This document shows positions 51,063 to 60,755 of a stretch of DNA of 64,000 bases, piece by piece; the stretch's first letter is position 1, and each line of letters starts with the position of its first letter. Where the stretch lies: positions 930,001 to 994,000 of the forward strand of contig CBDFIN010000012.1 in the NCBI GenBank assembly GCA_965248135.1, written 5' to 3'. A program made the position numbers and the translations under genes. Origin of the DNA: SZUA-100 sp965248135 (lineage in GTDB: Bacteria; Pseudomonadota; Alphaproteobacteria; Rhizobiales; Rhizobiaceae). A model generated the notes under the pieces. The model saw only the letters and a list, made by a program, of their open reading frames with translations, did no database searches and was not told the DNA's origin.

Positions 51063-51521
51063 ATGAAATATGCAATCAAAAATATCGTCTGTTTGGCACT
51101 TGCCGTGTCGACATTGATCGTTCTGCCGGTTGTCGCCGGTGACAGCACAACGATTGACGTCGGTCGTTACACCATGTCGAAGACGGCAAATGGCCTGGTC
51201 CGTCTCGACACCAAAACCGGACAAGTATCCCATTGTACGGCCAGTAGTGCTGGACTAGCATGCAAGATTGCCGCAGATGAACGACGAGCCTATCAACAGG
51301 AAATTGACGCCGTAAACAACAGGCTGAACAATCTGCAGTCGAGGCTTTCAACGCTCGAAAAGGATGTGCGATCGGGAAAATTTGCTCGTGCCGAAAAGAG
51401 GCTCCCAACGCAGGCCAGGGAAGAATTTGAGCGCGCACTAGAATTCGCCGACAAGGCTTTTAGACATTTTTTCAATCTTTTCGAAGAGTTGCACGACAAG
51501 CCTGAAAAGGATGCGATTTAA
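51063..51521 (+). CDS. Secreted coiled-coil protein of unknown function
   Basis: A 152-residue protein with a signal peptide (IKNIVCLALAVSTLIVLPVVAG), a short beta part (GRYTMSKTANGLVRLDTKTGQVSHC with a second cysteine in GLACKIA), and a long helix (IDAVNNRLNNLQSRLSTLEKDV and further) suggesting an oligomeric coiled coil in the periplasm. Proteins of this design with the opening DTKTG-QVSHC are seen in rhizobia without assigned function. It diverges from the DUF952 gene; about 100 bases separate the starts. Confidence 0.72.
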   Translation: MKYAIKNIVCLALAVSTLIVLPVVAGDSTTIDVGRYTMSKTANGLVRLDTKTGQVSHCTASSAGLACKIAADERRAYQQEIDAVNNRLNNLQSRLSTLEKDVRSGKFARAEKRLPTQAREEFERALEFADKAFRHFFNLFEELHDKPEKDAI

Positions 51522-51566
51522 GGCGCGATCATTTTACCGCGGTCAGCAACAGCGATTAATCGAATT

Positions 51567-52556
51567 CTAAAAGCCGGAATTTGAGGCTTGCATGATGGCC
51601 GGAGTCAGCACTACCGCAAAAAGAACCGGCAGGAAAAACAGGATCATCGGCACCGTCAGTTTGGGTGGCAACGCGGCGGCCTTGGTTTCTGCTGCCATCA
51701 TGCGAACCTCGCGATTCTCTTGCGACAGAACGCGCAGGGCCGAGCCAAGCGGCGTACCGTAGCGTTCCGCCTGAACGAGCGCTGTGACGACATTTCTTAC
51801 CCCGTCCATGCCCGTGCGCTCGGAAAAATTCTCATAGGCCATACGCCGGTCAGAGAGGAAAGACAGTTCCGCCGTCGTTAGCGCCAGCTCTTCTGCCAGT
51901 GGCACGGAAGTCTTGCCGATTTCCTCTGACACACGCCGAAATGCAGCTTCGATAGACATGCCCGATTCAACACAGATCAGGGTCAAATCAAGCGCATCCG
52001 GCCAGGCCCGCTGAATTGACAACTGGCGCGTTTTTACCTTGCTCTTAATGAAGATGATCGGCGCATAAAAGCCCGCATAAGCAGCAATCAGAGAAACCAA
52101 AATCTTGATCATCATGCCGTGTTCGGGATCGCCAAAAAGAAGCATGTAGAAGGCAGCCATGGCGAAAAAAACGATTGGCAGCACAAAACGCAAAAACAGA
52201 AAGATGAATAACGGATTTTGGCCTCTTAAACCGGCATGGGTGAGTTGAGCCATGGTTTTTTTGTCGGCCAGGGCGGCGCGAAGATTAAGGCTGTCAACCA
52301 AGTTCTTAATTAACGCTTTGGGTTCGGCCCTGACGGTTTTGTTTTTGTTGAATTTCTTATCCGCCGCCAGACGCGCACGTTCCCTTGCTCTGATCTTGTC
52401 CCGCTCAAGCGCCACCGATTTCATCCGGGAACCCAACTCATCTTTCCGCAACAGCGGCAGGGTCACTGAAATGATGGTTGCGAAAACCGCAATGGCTGAG
52501 GCCACCGCGATAGATATCGACAGCCAGCTCATTGATTCCAATCCAAGTGCAAACAT
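51567..52556 (-). CDS. tadC: Tad pilus assembly inner-membrane protein TadC
   Basis: A type II secretion F-domain (T2SF) protein that, with TadB, forms the inner-membrane platform of the Tad/Flp pilus machine. The 329 residues have an N-terminal helix (SISIAVASAIAVFATIIS), a central soluble four-helix domain (LDLTLICVESGMSIEAAFRRV, ALTTAELSFLSDRRMAYEN) and two late membrane helices (MILFFLPVLFAVVLTPAIM). ATG at 52556 follows the tadB stop by 13 bases. It is the last tad gene in the window; a tadD gene does not follow it. Confidence 0.9.
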   Translation of the reverse strand: MFALGLESMSWLSISIAVASAIAVFATIISVTLPLLRKDELGSRMKSVALERDKIRARERARLAADKKFNKNKTVRAEPKALIKNLVDSLNLRAALADKKTMAQLTHAGLRGQNPLFIFLFLRFVLPIVFFAMAAFYMLLFGDPEHGMMIKILVSLIAAYAGFYAPIIFIKSKVKTRQLSIQRAWPDALDLTLICVESGMSIEAAFRRVSEEIGKTSVPLAEELALTTAELSFLSDRRMAYENFSERTGMDGVRNVVTALVQAERYGTPLGSALRVLSQENREVRMMAAETKAAALPPKLTVPMILFFLPVLFAVVLTPAIMQASNSGF

Positions 52557-52569
52557 CACAAGTCCACCG

Positions 52570-53580
52570 TCAAAAATCGAAGTTAATCATCTTTTTCATT
52601 ATGAAAATGCCGATTCCCATCCACGCCGCGCTGGCCAACATGGTCATCTGTCCTGTCTGTTCGGTAAATAGCGGCATGAGGTAGTTGGGGCTGGTTATGT
52701 AGACCAGACCGCCAACGATGATCGGCAGAGCGCCGATGATAACGGCCGAAGCTTTCGCCTCCATCGACATCGCTTTGATCTTGCTTTTCATACTTTTGCG
52801 GGCGCGCAGCACTTTTGACAGGTTGCCAAGCGCTTCAGACAAATTACCACCAGCCTGAGCTTGAATTGTGATGACAATCGAGAAAAAGCTGGTCTCTGAC
52901 AACGGCACATTCTTGGCCAACTTTTCAACCGACTCTGGTATTGTCAAGCCCATCTGTTGAGCTTCTACGATCTTGACAAACTCGGTACGCACGGGCTCCT
53001 GTGCCTCCCGCGCGATGATTTTCAGGCAATCATTCAGTGGCAGACCGGATTTGACACCGCGTACGATGATGTCGACCGCGTTCGGAAATTCATGCAAAAA
53101 CTTGACTATCCGCCGATTGCGGAGAGATTTGACGACCCAGTGGGGCAGGCCGAAACCGAACACGACAAAAGCGCCGATAGCTGCAATTGGTGTTACTCCT
53201 GAAAGCACCACCAGCAGGGCGGCAAACAACCCCAGAGCGATCGAGAAAAGATAGTATTTCTTTGTCGAAATTTTCAGTCCGGCCTGTGCCAACCGAATAT
53301 CGAGGGGTGGGTTTTGTGAGTTTTTTTGCTTGTTTTTCTGGCTCTCGACAGTCTTCAGAGACTCTTCGACATTTTTGCGCCGCGTGGCAGCGTCGGTTTT
53401 CTGCATGACCTTTGTCTTGACGGCGACCGTCGTACGGGTCGTCTCCTTGATGGACTTGAACCGCTTGCTGGTTTTGTTTTGAGCCGCAATACGCTTGTAC
53501 ATCACGGCATAACCGATGCAGCTGATACTCAATCCGACCAAGCCAACAAATACAAGTACCGTTGTGTCAATCCCAAACAT
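52570..53580 (-). CDS. tadB: Tad pilus assembly inner-membrane protein TadB
   Basis: The 336-residue partner of TadC has the same domain plan: membrane helix (VLVFVGLVGLSISCIGYAVM), a basic linker, two helices near residues 95-130, the T2SF domain (FPNAVDIIVRGVKSGLPLNDC, ETSFFSIVITIQAQAGGNLSEAL) and C-terminal helices. ATG at 53580 (MFGIDTT) is preferred to a longer frame which would run into the ATPase gene. It follows the cpaF gene by 1 base. Confidence 0.9.
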   Translation of the reverse strand: MFGIDTTVLVFVGLVGLSISCIGYAVMYKRIAAQNKTSKRFKSIKETTRTTVAVKTKVMQKTDAATRRKNVEESLKTVESQKNKQKNSQNPPLDIRLAQAGLKISTKKYYLFSIALGLFAALLVVLSGVTPIAAIGAFVVFGFGLPHWVVKSLRNRRIVKFLHEFPNAVDIIVRGVKSGLPLNDCLKIIAREAQEPVRTEFVKIVEAQQMGLTIPESVEKLAKNVPLSETSFFSIVITIQAQAGGNLSEALGNLSKVLRARKSMKSKIKAMSMEAKASAVIIGALPIIVGGLVYITSPNYLMPLFTEQTGQMTMLASAAWMGIGIFIMKKMINFDF

Positions 53581-53581
53581 A

Positions 53582-55120
53582 TTAAGTCGCATCTCCAAGT
53601 TGCTCACGTATTTTGTCGGCTGCATCGAGAGTGGCGGCGAGGCGCTGTTCTTCGTTATAATATTTCGCCCGCTCCCAAAGCTTGGGTCTACCCACACCGG
53701 TAAAAGAGTGGACACCACTCAGCTTACCATTGGCGTCTTCACCGGTAATTTTGTACACGAACACATCCTGAGTGATGATGACATCGCCTTCCATACCCAT
53801 CACTTCAGTAATGTGGGTGATGCGGCGGGAGCCGTCGCGCAACCGCGCGGCCTGAATTATCACATCGATCGATCCGACAATTATTTCGCGCACGGTTCGG
53901 GCCGGGATGGAGTAGCCGCTCATGGCGATCATTGATTCCATACGGCTAAGACATTCGCGCGGCGTATTGGCGTGAATGGTGCCCATCGAACCATCATGAC
54001 CGGTATTCATCGCCTGGAGAAGGTCAAATACTTCAGGTCCACGCACCTCACCGACAATTATTCTCTCAGGCCGCATGCGCAGGCAGTTCTTAACCAGATC
54101 GGTCATGGTAATCTGCCCCTCGCCCTCAATGTTCGGCGGCCTGGTCTCCAAACGGACCACATGGGGTTGTTGCAACTGCAGTTCGGCTGAATCCTCGCAG
54201 GTAATGATGCGTTCCTCAACATCAACATAATTGGTCAGGCAGTTAAGCAGGGTCGTCTTGCCCGAACCGGTGCCACCCGAGATAACGACATTACACCGCA
54301 CCCGGCCAATAATCTGCAATAGCTGGGCACCCTCGGGCGAGATAGCACCAAAACTCACCAATTGGTCCAGGGTGAGCTTGTCCTTTTTGAACTTGCGAAT
54401 AGTAAGTGCCGGTCCATCAAGGGCCAGTGGCGGCGCAATGACATTAACCCGCGACCCGTCGGCCAGACGGGCATCACAAATCGGGCTTGAATCATCGACC
54501 CGGCGGCCGACTTGACTGACGATGCGCTGGCAGATGTTCATCAACTGGTCGTTATCGCGAAACTTGACCCTGGCTTTTTCAACCTTGCCGTCGATTTCGA
54601 TGTAAGTGGTGTCGGCACCGTTGACCATGATATCGGCAATATCATCGCGCGCTAGCAGCGGTTCAAGCGGTCCATAGCCCAAAACATCATTGCAAATATC
54701 GGCCAGCAGTTCCTCCTGCTCGGCGATCGACATGATGATATTTTTGATTGAGATGATATCACTGACGATATCACGGATCTCCTCGCGCGCACCTTCATTG
54801 TCGAGCTTTGAAAGCTGAGTGAGATCGATAGTATCGATCAGCGCCGAGAAGACCGTCGTTTTAACATCGTAGTATTCTTCGGATTTTTCAAGATTTTCTT
54901 GGCCGGTCACGACCGGATCAATACTGGCCATGGGTTCCGGCTTGCGCTTGCGAGGCGCGATGGCAGGCTCATCTTCCGGTAGTGATGAAGATCCCGCCGG
55001 CAGCGCCAAATCATCCATTGGCGGCGCGGCCTCGGTGATCGTCTGCGCGACCTCCTTGGGCAGATTGGGCGGTTTTCCGAAACCGGATGCGCCGTTGTCA
55101 TTTCCGCGCTTTCCAAACAT
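53582..55120 (-). CDS. cpaF: Pilus assembly ATPase CpaF/TadA
   Basis: The 512-residue secretion ATPase drives Flp pilus extension, and in several systems retraction. It has an N-terminal disordered segment, an N-terminal domain (VLGYGPLEPLLARDDIADIMVNG), Walker A GGTGSGKTT near residue 282, the Asp box ITCEDSAELQL, Walker B IIVGEVRGPEVFDLLQAM, and the His box MGTIHANTPRE. The start has GGAGT about 10 bases upstream. It is followed directly by tadB and preceded by cpaE with a 66-base gap. Confidence 0.96.
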   Translation of the reverse strand: MFGKRGNDNGASGFGKPPNLPKEVAQTITEAAPPMDDLALPAGSSSLPEDEPAIAPRKRKPEPMASIDPVVTGQENLEKSEEYYDVKTTVFSALIDTIDLTQLSKLDNEGAREEIRDIVSDIISIKNIIMSIAEQEELLADICNDVLGYGPLEPLLARDDIADIMVNGADTTYIEIDGKVEKARVKFRDNDQLMNICQRIVSQVGRRVDDSSPICDARLADGSRVNVIAPPLALDGPALTIRKFKKDKLTLDQLVSFGAISPEGAQLLQIIGRVRCNVVISGGTGSGKTTLLNCLTNYVDVEERIITCEDSAELQLQQPHVVRLETRPPNIEGEGQITMTDLVKNCLRMRPERIIVGEVRGPEVFDLLQAMNTGHDGSMGTIHANTPRECLSRMESMIAMSGYSIPARTVREIIVGSIDVIIQAARLRDGSRRITHITEVMGMEGDVIITQDVFVYKITGEDANGKLSGVHSFTGVGRPKLWERAKYYNEEQRLAATLDAADKIREQLGDAT

Positions 55121-55186
55121 TTATGCTTTACTCCAGAACCACTGACTCAAGGCGCTCGAACTTCCCGTCGATACAGACGCAGGTTA

Positions 55187-56536
55187 TTACCTGCCGAGCA
55201 GTTTGTTGAAAAAGGAAGAATTTTTTGTCTTTTTTCCAGTTTTCGCTTCCGATCGTCCCGCAAGCGCTTGGGCAATATTCAAGATCAGCTGCGAGGTTTC
55301 ATGCTTTGGATCAGATTCCAGAATCATCTGACCGTTATTTGCGGCGGCGCCAAAAAGTGCCGCATCGAACGGAATAACCACCAACGGCTCCAGTTCAAGC
55401 GGACTGGTGAATTCAGCTACCGCAATCTCCGGCCGCTTTGGCATGTTGACATTATTGAGCACCAAATTGGGCGGACTGTCGTTGGGTCGCAGTTCTCTTA
55501 GCGTATCGATCATATTTTTTGCATTGCGCAGATTGGCCAGATCAGGCGCTGCAGTAATGACAACCTGATCAACATTTGACAGGATTTCTCTGGTCCATCC
55601 GGTCCAAGAATGCGGCATATCAAAAATCGCGCAAGGAATGTTCCGTTGAATAACCTCGATCACCGGATTGAAATCCGTGACACCAAAATCATACGTTCGG
55701 TCGAGCATCGAAGGTGCAGCAAGCAGGCTTAAACGATCTGAACATTTGGCCAGCAGACGGTCAACATAGGTGTCGTCAACCCGGTCGGATGAAAACACAG
55801 CTTCGGCTATACCCTGGGCCGGATCCTGATCAAAATCGATGTTTGCTGTACCGAAAGCAAGATCGAGATCGGCGATGACCGAATCGGTGGCATATTCACT
55901 TGATATTGCCCATGCAACATTGTGGGCCAAGGTTGACGATCCAACACCGCCCTTGGCACCGATAAAGGCGCAGGTTTGCCCAAGTGGTTCAACTTCAGGA
56001 TTGACGTAGAGATCAGAGATAATCTTCATCACATCCGCCATCGAGACAGGCGCCACCAAGTATTCAGAAACACCCTTCGATATCAACTCGCGATAGAGCT
56101 GGACGTCATTGTGGTGGCCGATAACAATGACCTTCGAGCCGGGATCGCAAACATCTGCCAGTAATTCCAGTTCATTGACCAGATCGTCACCGCGAAGGGA
56201 AGATTCGACAACTACCAGATTAGGTGTTGGCGCCTCAGCGTAGAAATCAGCGGCGGCCGGAATGCCACCCATATGCACCTTGACATGAGCCTTTGACATC
56301 CTGCGGTCTTCGGCAGTCGATTCGACGGCTGCTGCAACAGGGGCGGACTCGCAAAAAGCCTGCACCGAAATACGCGGTATGGGCCTAATCGAACTCAAAT
56401 CGCCGGCTTGCACTACCGTTTCACCTGTCACTGCAGGCGGCAGCGCATATTCCACCTCTGTTGCGGTTGGTGTGGCCACGTCCGCATCCATGGCACCTGA
56501 ATTGGTGGCTGCATTTTCTTGGGCAAGGCTGGACAT
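55187..56536 (-). CDS. cpaE: Pilus assembly protein CpaE (MinD-like ATPase)
   Basis: CpaE helps place the pilus machine at the cell pole. The 449-residue protein has a receiver-like N-terminal domain (VVVESSLRGDDLVNELELLADVC, KVIVIGHHNDVQLYRELIS) and a MinD/ParA-type ATPase domain with the deviant Walker A AKGGVGSST near residue 217, Walker B-like SVIADLDLAFGTA, and a CAIFDMPHSW segment. The receiver-like domain lacks the full phosphorylation site, as in most CpaE proteins. It follows cpaD with 37 bases between. Confidence 0.94.
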   Translation of the reverse strand: MSSLAQENAATNSGAMDADVATPTATEVEYALPPAVTGETVVQAGDLSSIRPIPRISVQAFCESAPVAAAVESTAEDRRMSKAHVKVHMGGIPAAADFYAEAPTPNLVVVESSLRGDDLVNELELLADVCDPGSKVIVIGHHNDVQLYRELISKGVSEYLVAPVSMADVMKIISDLYVNPEVEPLGQTCAFIGAKGGVGSSTLAHNVAWAISSEYATDSVIADLDLAFGTANIDFDQDPAQGIAEAVFSSDRVDDTYVDRLLAKCSDRLSLLAAPSMLDRTYDFGVTDFNPVIEVIQRNIPCAIFDMPHSWTGWTREILSNVDQVVITAAPDLANLRNAKNMIDTLRELRPNDSPPNLVLNNVNMPKRPEIAVAEFTSPLELEPLVVIPFDAALFGAAANNGQMILESDPKHETSQLILNIAQALAGRSEAKTGKKTKNSSFFNKLLGR

Positions 56537-56573
56537 TATTCAGATTTCCGTCTTGATGGCTGCATATTACTGA

Positions 56574-57302
56574 TCATTCTTCTGTCTCATAGGTAGTTGC
56601 CGGATTTTCAGCATTCCGGTAAGCCTCAACCACCTTAAGTCGGCGTTCCGCGTCGATCGACGTCGTTCCGCGCGGTTCCAGCAGATCGGATGGGTTGGCG
56701 ACAATTTCGGCCAGATTGTTCTGCGTTGCACAACCAAAATTGTGATAATTTCTGTTTTCCGGTCCGGCCGACAAATCCGCTGGCCATTGGCCGCAGCCTT
56801 CGACTCCGGCCTTGATTGCCGAGTAGGACAGACGGATTGGTGCGGAGGCGCCGTGGTTTGCCGCATGATAGGGCGCCATGATGATGCGCCGGCGGGAAAT
56901 ACCATTTGCGCGCAACTCGTCAACGAGCTGACTGGCCAAACGGCTGGCAGTCCGTTCATTGGCCGAACCTGAAGGGACAAGAACACGGATAGAGCCGCTG
57001 GCGGCAGATTTGAAGCGTCCGGAGAATCCTTCAACTATACTGCGCTCCGACACTGTCAATCCATGGGCGTTTGAAGCCACCGGAATATCGATGGCCTGTT
57101 CCTTCTCGGAGATGACAATCGGGTGTCGGGTGCGGTAGTCGGCAGGCGCCGAACCAACGGTAAAGTGCCGTTTGGAGTAATTCTCACAACCCGAAAGGAC
57201 AACCACCAACGTCAGTGCCGCAATGGTCAGTTTGCCGGCTCTGACGCCGGTTAGCATTTTTGCCACCACGGGCTTTCCGGCCGATATACACGTTGAATTC
57301 AT
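56574..57302 (-). CDS. cpaD: Pilus assembly lipoprotein CpaD
   Basis: The 242-residue protein has a lipoprotein signal (LTIAALTLVVVLSGCENYS) with the lipid-bearing cysteine. The mature part carries CpaD motifs: HPIVISEKEQAIDIPV, an OmpA-like region (RASRLASQLVDELRANGISR-type), and FGCATQNNLAEIVANPSDLLEPR. It is thought to assist the CpaC secretin in the outer membrane. ATG at 57302 with GGAG 9 bases upstream is preferred to the TTG 11 codons earlier that overlaps cpaC. Confidence 0.92.
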   Translation of the reverse strand: MNSTCISAGKPVVAKMLTGVRAGKLTIAALTLVVVLSGCENYSKRHFTVGSAPADYRTRHPIVISEKEQAIDIPVASNAHGLTVSERSIVEGFSGRFKSAASGSIRVLVPSGSANERTASRLASQLVDELRANGISRRRIIMAPYHAANHGASAPIRLSYSAIKAGVEGCGQWPADLSAGPENRNYHNFGCATQNNLAEIVANPSDLLEPRGTTSIDAERRLKVVEAYRNAENPATTYETEE

Positions 57303-57331
57303 AGTCGGATACTCCGTCTTTCTACCTGACG

Positions 57332-58888
57332 TCAATTGAAGATGAACCCGACGGTGCCGTTGTACCGGCCCTTGGGAATATTGGCTTTGGTGGTTCCGTA
57401 GACCCGGTTGATCCGGCCCATAAAATACCCGGCGCCATCGGATGCAGCGTTGAAATTGTCGTCCGGACGAGCCAGATTGCGGCGCGATGTGGTCCTGACG
57501 AGATAGGGTGTGACAATGATCACAAGTTCGACTTCATGGCGCTGGAACTCCTTGCTGCGAAACAGGGTTCCAAATATCGGCAGCTTGGAAAGGCCAGGAT
57601 AACCGGCAAGTGTTTGGCGAATGTCGTCACGCACCAGACCGGCGATCACCATCGAGCCGCCGGAGGGTAATTCCACGGTAGTGTCGGCCACACGTTTTCT
57701 TATGCCGGGGATAGAAGCCGAACCCGCACTACCTCTGGGAATATTGAAGCTGCCTTCTGCGGTAGGTTCGGAAACCGCGGTGCGGATTTTCAGTGAAATT
57801 CTACCCGGGGTCAACACGACCGGAGTAAAGTCGAGTGTGATGCCATATTCCTTGAATTTGGTAAACTCAAAAGCGATGGTGCCGTCACTCTCGGACTTGC
57901 CATCTGAAACCGGAAATTCCCCACCAACCTGAAATGATGCCTTTTCACCTGATACTGCCGTCAGCGTAGGCTCAGCGAGTGTCCGCATTACACCGGACTG
58001 CTCCAATGCTCTGATCGTACTATTCAGACTGTTGATGCCGATGATTGAACTGGAACTCGATGCAATCTTGCCAAGGGCAAACGGATTATCGCCTAGCTGA
58101 TTGAAACTAAACCCGCCGGTGCTATCGGTGTAGTTGGTATCAATTCCCAGCTGCTTGACAATGGAGCGGCCAATTTCGGCGACCGTCACTTTCAAATGCA
58201 CCTGGTCCTCGCCATCGATCTGTAGCAAATTAACAATTTGACTTTCTGGCAGGTCCTCACCGAAAATCAAGCTCAAGGCAGAATCGCTTCCATCGTCGCC
58301 ACTATCGCCGGATTGGGTCGCTTCCCCACCCTTGACAAAGATCTTGGCAATCTGTGCGGCTTTTGCTGATGACAACGGTGTCGGGACTGAGCCGGTTAAA
58401 ACCAGATTATCATTGATCATTTCAACATCGATATCCGAACCCGGCACCAGCCGTTCGATTGTTTGCACCAGACCCCTAATGTCGCGCTCGATATTGAGCT
58501 CCAATGCGAGAATCTGTTTGCCAGCTCCGTCAAAAACAAAAATGTTGGTCTGTCCTATCTGCTTGCCGAACAGATAGATGCGCCGCGACGTGCGGGTAAC
58601 CGCGTCGGCAACATTTGGATTGGCCACCAGAATATCATGGGCATCCCGTGGCAGTTCCACAACCAGAGACTTGTTGAGGCCCAAATTGACGCTACGGGCT
58701 TTGCCTGTTTCATTATTTTTAATTCGAAGACTGCTTACAGCGCCTTTCGCCTCTGCTTGATCGGGAGCACAAATCGGCGCAGCAACAATCAATGACAGGC
58801 CAAAAATCACCAACCGGCTGAAATTCCTGCAGCAAAGGGCGGCCATGGCATCGCAAGGTTTAAAGATTGATCTCACAAGCTCATTCAT
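57332..58888 (-). CDS. cpaC: Pilus secretin CpaC
   Basis: CpaC forms the outer-membrane pore for the Flp pilus. The 518-residue protein begins with a signal peptide (LVIFGLSLIVAAPICA), a BON/pilus-formation domain (KSLVVELPRDAHDILVANPNVADAV), and the secretin domain with GVMRTLAEPTLTAVSGEKASFQVGGEFP, VELPSGGSMVIAGLVRDD and LSKLPIFGTLFRSKEFQRHEVELVIIVTPYLV. Motifs and length are standard. It follows cpaB by 20 bases. Confidence 0.96.
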   Translation of the reverse strand: MNELVRSIFKPCDAMAALCCRNFSRLVIFGLSLIVAAPICAPDQAEAKGAVSSLRIKNNETGKARSVNLGLNKSLVVELPRDAHDILVANPNVADAVTRTSRRIYLFGKQIGQTNIFVFDGAGKQILALELNIERDIRGLVQTIERLVPGSDIDVEMINDNLVLTGSVPTPLSSAKAAQIAKIFVKGGEATQSGDSGDDGSDSALSLIFGEDLPESQIVNLLQIDGEDQVHLKVTVAEIGRSIVKQLGIDTNYTDSTGGFSFNQLGDNPFALGKIASSSSSIIGINSLNSTIRALEQSGVMRTLAEPTLTAVSGEKASFQVGGEFPVSDGKSESDGTIAFEFTKFKEYGITLDFTPVVLTPGRISLKIRTAVSEPTAEGSFNIPRGSAGSASIPGIRKRVADTTVELPSGGSMVIAGLVRDDIRQTLAGYPGLSKLPIFGTLFRSKEFQRHEVELVIIVTPYLVRTTSRRNLARPDDNFNAASDGAGYFMGRINRVYGTTKANIPKGRYNGTVGFIFN

Positions 58889-58908
58889 TTTGGTTTCTGC
58901 CTGCTTTT

Positions 58909-59724
58909 CTAATGCTGTGGGACAACTTCTTGGCTGGACCCGAATTTGATCAGCCTGATGTTTCCCTTGGTTTTACGGTCTTTGCCCGAAAGCAGATGGT
59001 TTGCTTCCCCCGATTTCGAGTTGTCTGAGTCCTCAAGAGAGCGAAGAGAAAGCGTCAGTCGGTCGGCCATCTGCTGCGCTACTGTCAAAATCTCGGCCTC
59101 TTCGGGCGACAGCTCCAATGTCGCTGTTTCGCCAACAACAACTTTTTCTCCATTTTTGTCTTCAATCGTCTGGTCAATCGCCAGCACCCGGATATTGGTG
59201 AGAATCGTTTCGGTGATGTAGCTGGTTTTCTCGTCCGTCTTGTCATTGCGGTGGGTCATGATGACATCGACCCGGTCGTTTGGCAGGATAAAGCCGCCGG
59301 CGCTTGTATCTGCAGAAATTGATGTCGCAACAGCCCGCTTGCCTGCAGGCAGAATCGCCGACATATAGCCGCGGTCCGACCGGACCAGCTTTGCTTCCCG
59401 GATCGGCTCGCCCTCGTAGAACGTCGAACGGGCAATCGCTCCGGCAATTTCCTCCAGCGCGCCAGGATTGTCCTGTTTCAACAAATAGGAATCGTTTAAA
59501 CCTGTTTTCGGCCAGGTTTGCCATTTCAAACCATCAACGCTGATCGCGTTACCGGTCGGCACATCCGCAGCAGCAACTAAAACCAAAACGGTCTCTATCT
59601 CAGGGCCCGCGTTTTCGGCTACCTGTGTTGTCGGTTCTGGAGCCGTCAAGTTCACGGCAAGAAACGCGGCGCCGCCGGCAGCAAGCACTGCAACTCCCAA
59701 TATGATGAATCTAATGGACTTCAT
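58909..59724 (-). CDS. cpaB: Flp pilus assembly protein CpaB
   Basis: The 271-residue periplasmic protein has one membrane anchor (IILGVAVLAAGGAAFLAVNL), a SAF domain (VLVLVAAADVPTGNAISVDGLKWQTWP, PIREAKLVRSDRGYMSAILPAGKRAVATSI) and the RcpC/CpaB core (GGFILPNDRVDVIMTHRN). ATG at 59724 was chosen, with GGGAAG upstream, over an ATG six codons earlier. It is the first pilus gene here; cpaA (prepilin peptidase) and the pilin gene pilA, which usually precede it, are absent from the upstream gap, which instead ends in a haem-protein gene. Confidence 0.93.
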   Translation of the reverse strand: MKSIRFIILGVAVLAAGGAAFLAVNLTAPEPTTQVAENAGPEIETVLVLVAAADVPTGNAISVDGLKWQTWPKTGLNDSYLLKQDNPGALEEIAGAIARSTFYEGEPIREAKLVRSDRGYMSAILPAGKRAVATSISADTSAGGFILPNDRVDVIMTHRNDKTDEKTSYITETILTNIRVLAIDQTIEDKNGEKVVVGETATLELSPEEAEILTVAQQMADRLTLSLRSLEDSDNSKSGEANHLLSGKDRKTKGNIRLIKFGSSQEVVPQH

Positions 59725-59980
59725 TCTCGGCTTCCCACGCACCTATAGGTTTGTTGTCGAAGCCATAATTGCTGTTGAAACGTGTATTTATGGTTAATAG
59801 AATGCTGCTGATTTGAATTTTGGCAATTGCGCCATCACCCGGGGCACGAAACGGTGACCGGGTCCTGTTTCAGCCGGTTTGGCAAATCCAAAACCAAAGA
59901 AAGGCCAGCTGCAATATGTTGCTGCCGGCCAAACTTCACGTGACAGGGGCTGCACGTGAACCGATTTACATTGAGTCAGG

Positions 59981-60520
59981 TTACTTGGTGAAGACCATGT
60001 CTTCTCCCGGAGCACCGGTATGGCAGGCGATGCAACCCTTATCGGCACCCTTGGCCACTTTGCCAGCAAGCATCATGCCTTTGGGGTTCTTGTCGAGCGA
60101 ACCATCGGGCAGATATTTGGCCCAGAACCAGTCCTTGTTGTCAGCATCCCAACCAGCTTCCCGTTTGAACATGACCGTGACAGCGCCAAGATGCTTGCCG
60201 CGATCAGCTTGAACCGCGTCGACTTCGACATCTTTTGGTCCATAGTTGCGTTTGACGATCGCTTCGCCGGTGTGGCCGTTGACGGTGGTTTGGGTGTAAA
60301 ATGTTTCGAGAACAAACCCGTGTGGTTCGGTACCTTCATAGGGGAAGGTATTGATGGTATCACTGCCGACCATCCGGTCTTTCTCGAGTGCCGCCCATAG
60401 TGCCGCTGCATAAGCGGCGTCATCCGCACTGCCAAATGGTGCCATCTGACTTTGCGCGGTGGTCACTGACATGGCTATAGCAGCCGCAAGTACCGCACCG
60501 CCAAGTTTATATAGTTTCAT
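59981..60520 (-). CDS. Cytochrome P460 family protein
   Basis: A 179-residue periplasmic haem protein with a signal peptide (GGAVLAAAIAMSVTTAQSQ). The core has PHGFVLETFYTQTTVNGHTGEAIVKRNYG, LGAVTVMFKREAGWDADNKDWFWAKY, and a C-terminal haem-attachment motif CIACH in ADKGCIACHTGAPGEDM. Both features match cytochrome P460/c'-beta proteins, which handle hydroxylamine or nitric oxide. Lysine residues that could form the P460 cross-link are present (IVKRNYG) but which type it is cannot be settled by eye. It diverges from a c-type cytochrome gene. Confidence 0.85.
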   Translation of the reverse strand: MKLYKLGGAVLAAAIAMSVTTAQSQMAPFGSADDAAYAAALWAALEKDRMVGSDTINTFPYEGTEPHGFVLETFYTQTTVNGHTGEAIVKRNYGPKDVEVDAVQADRGKHLGAVTVMFKREAGWDADNKDWFWAKYLPDGSLDKNPKGMMLAGKVAKGADKGCIACHTGAPGEDMVFTK

Positions 60521-60755
60521 GGTATTCTCCCACTGATTTCGCCAATAGATGCATGTCATTAAATGCAATGAGGTAATGTTAGCGAATGTCGTAGTCACAC
60601 CCCACTCACGTTCGCTTGAGCAAAATCACAATTAATTGTCCCACCGTGATTTTATGTGGGAAATCTGACGCGTATCCTATCCCTCACAATGGCGCATCCT
60701 GCCGGTGTCCTTGTTGCGGTGATGTTGCCTGTTTTTGAAACCGGGAGAGAAAATC

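Noticed and set aside
50961..51233. N-terminal extension of the DUF952 protein
   Set aside because: Antisense to the secreted coiled-coil gene; the domain begins at the later ATG.
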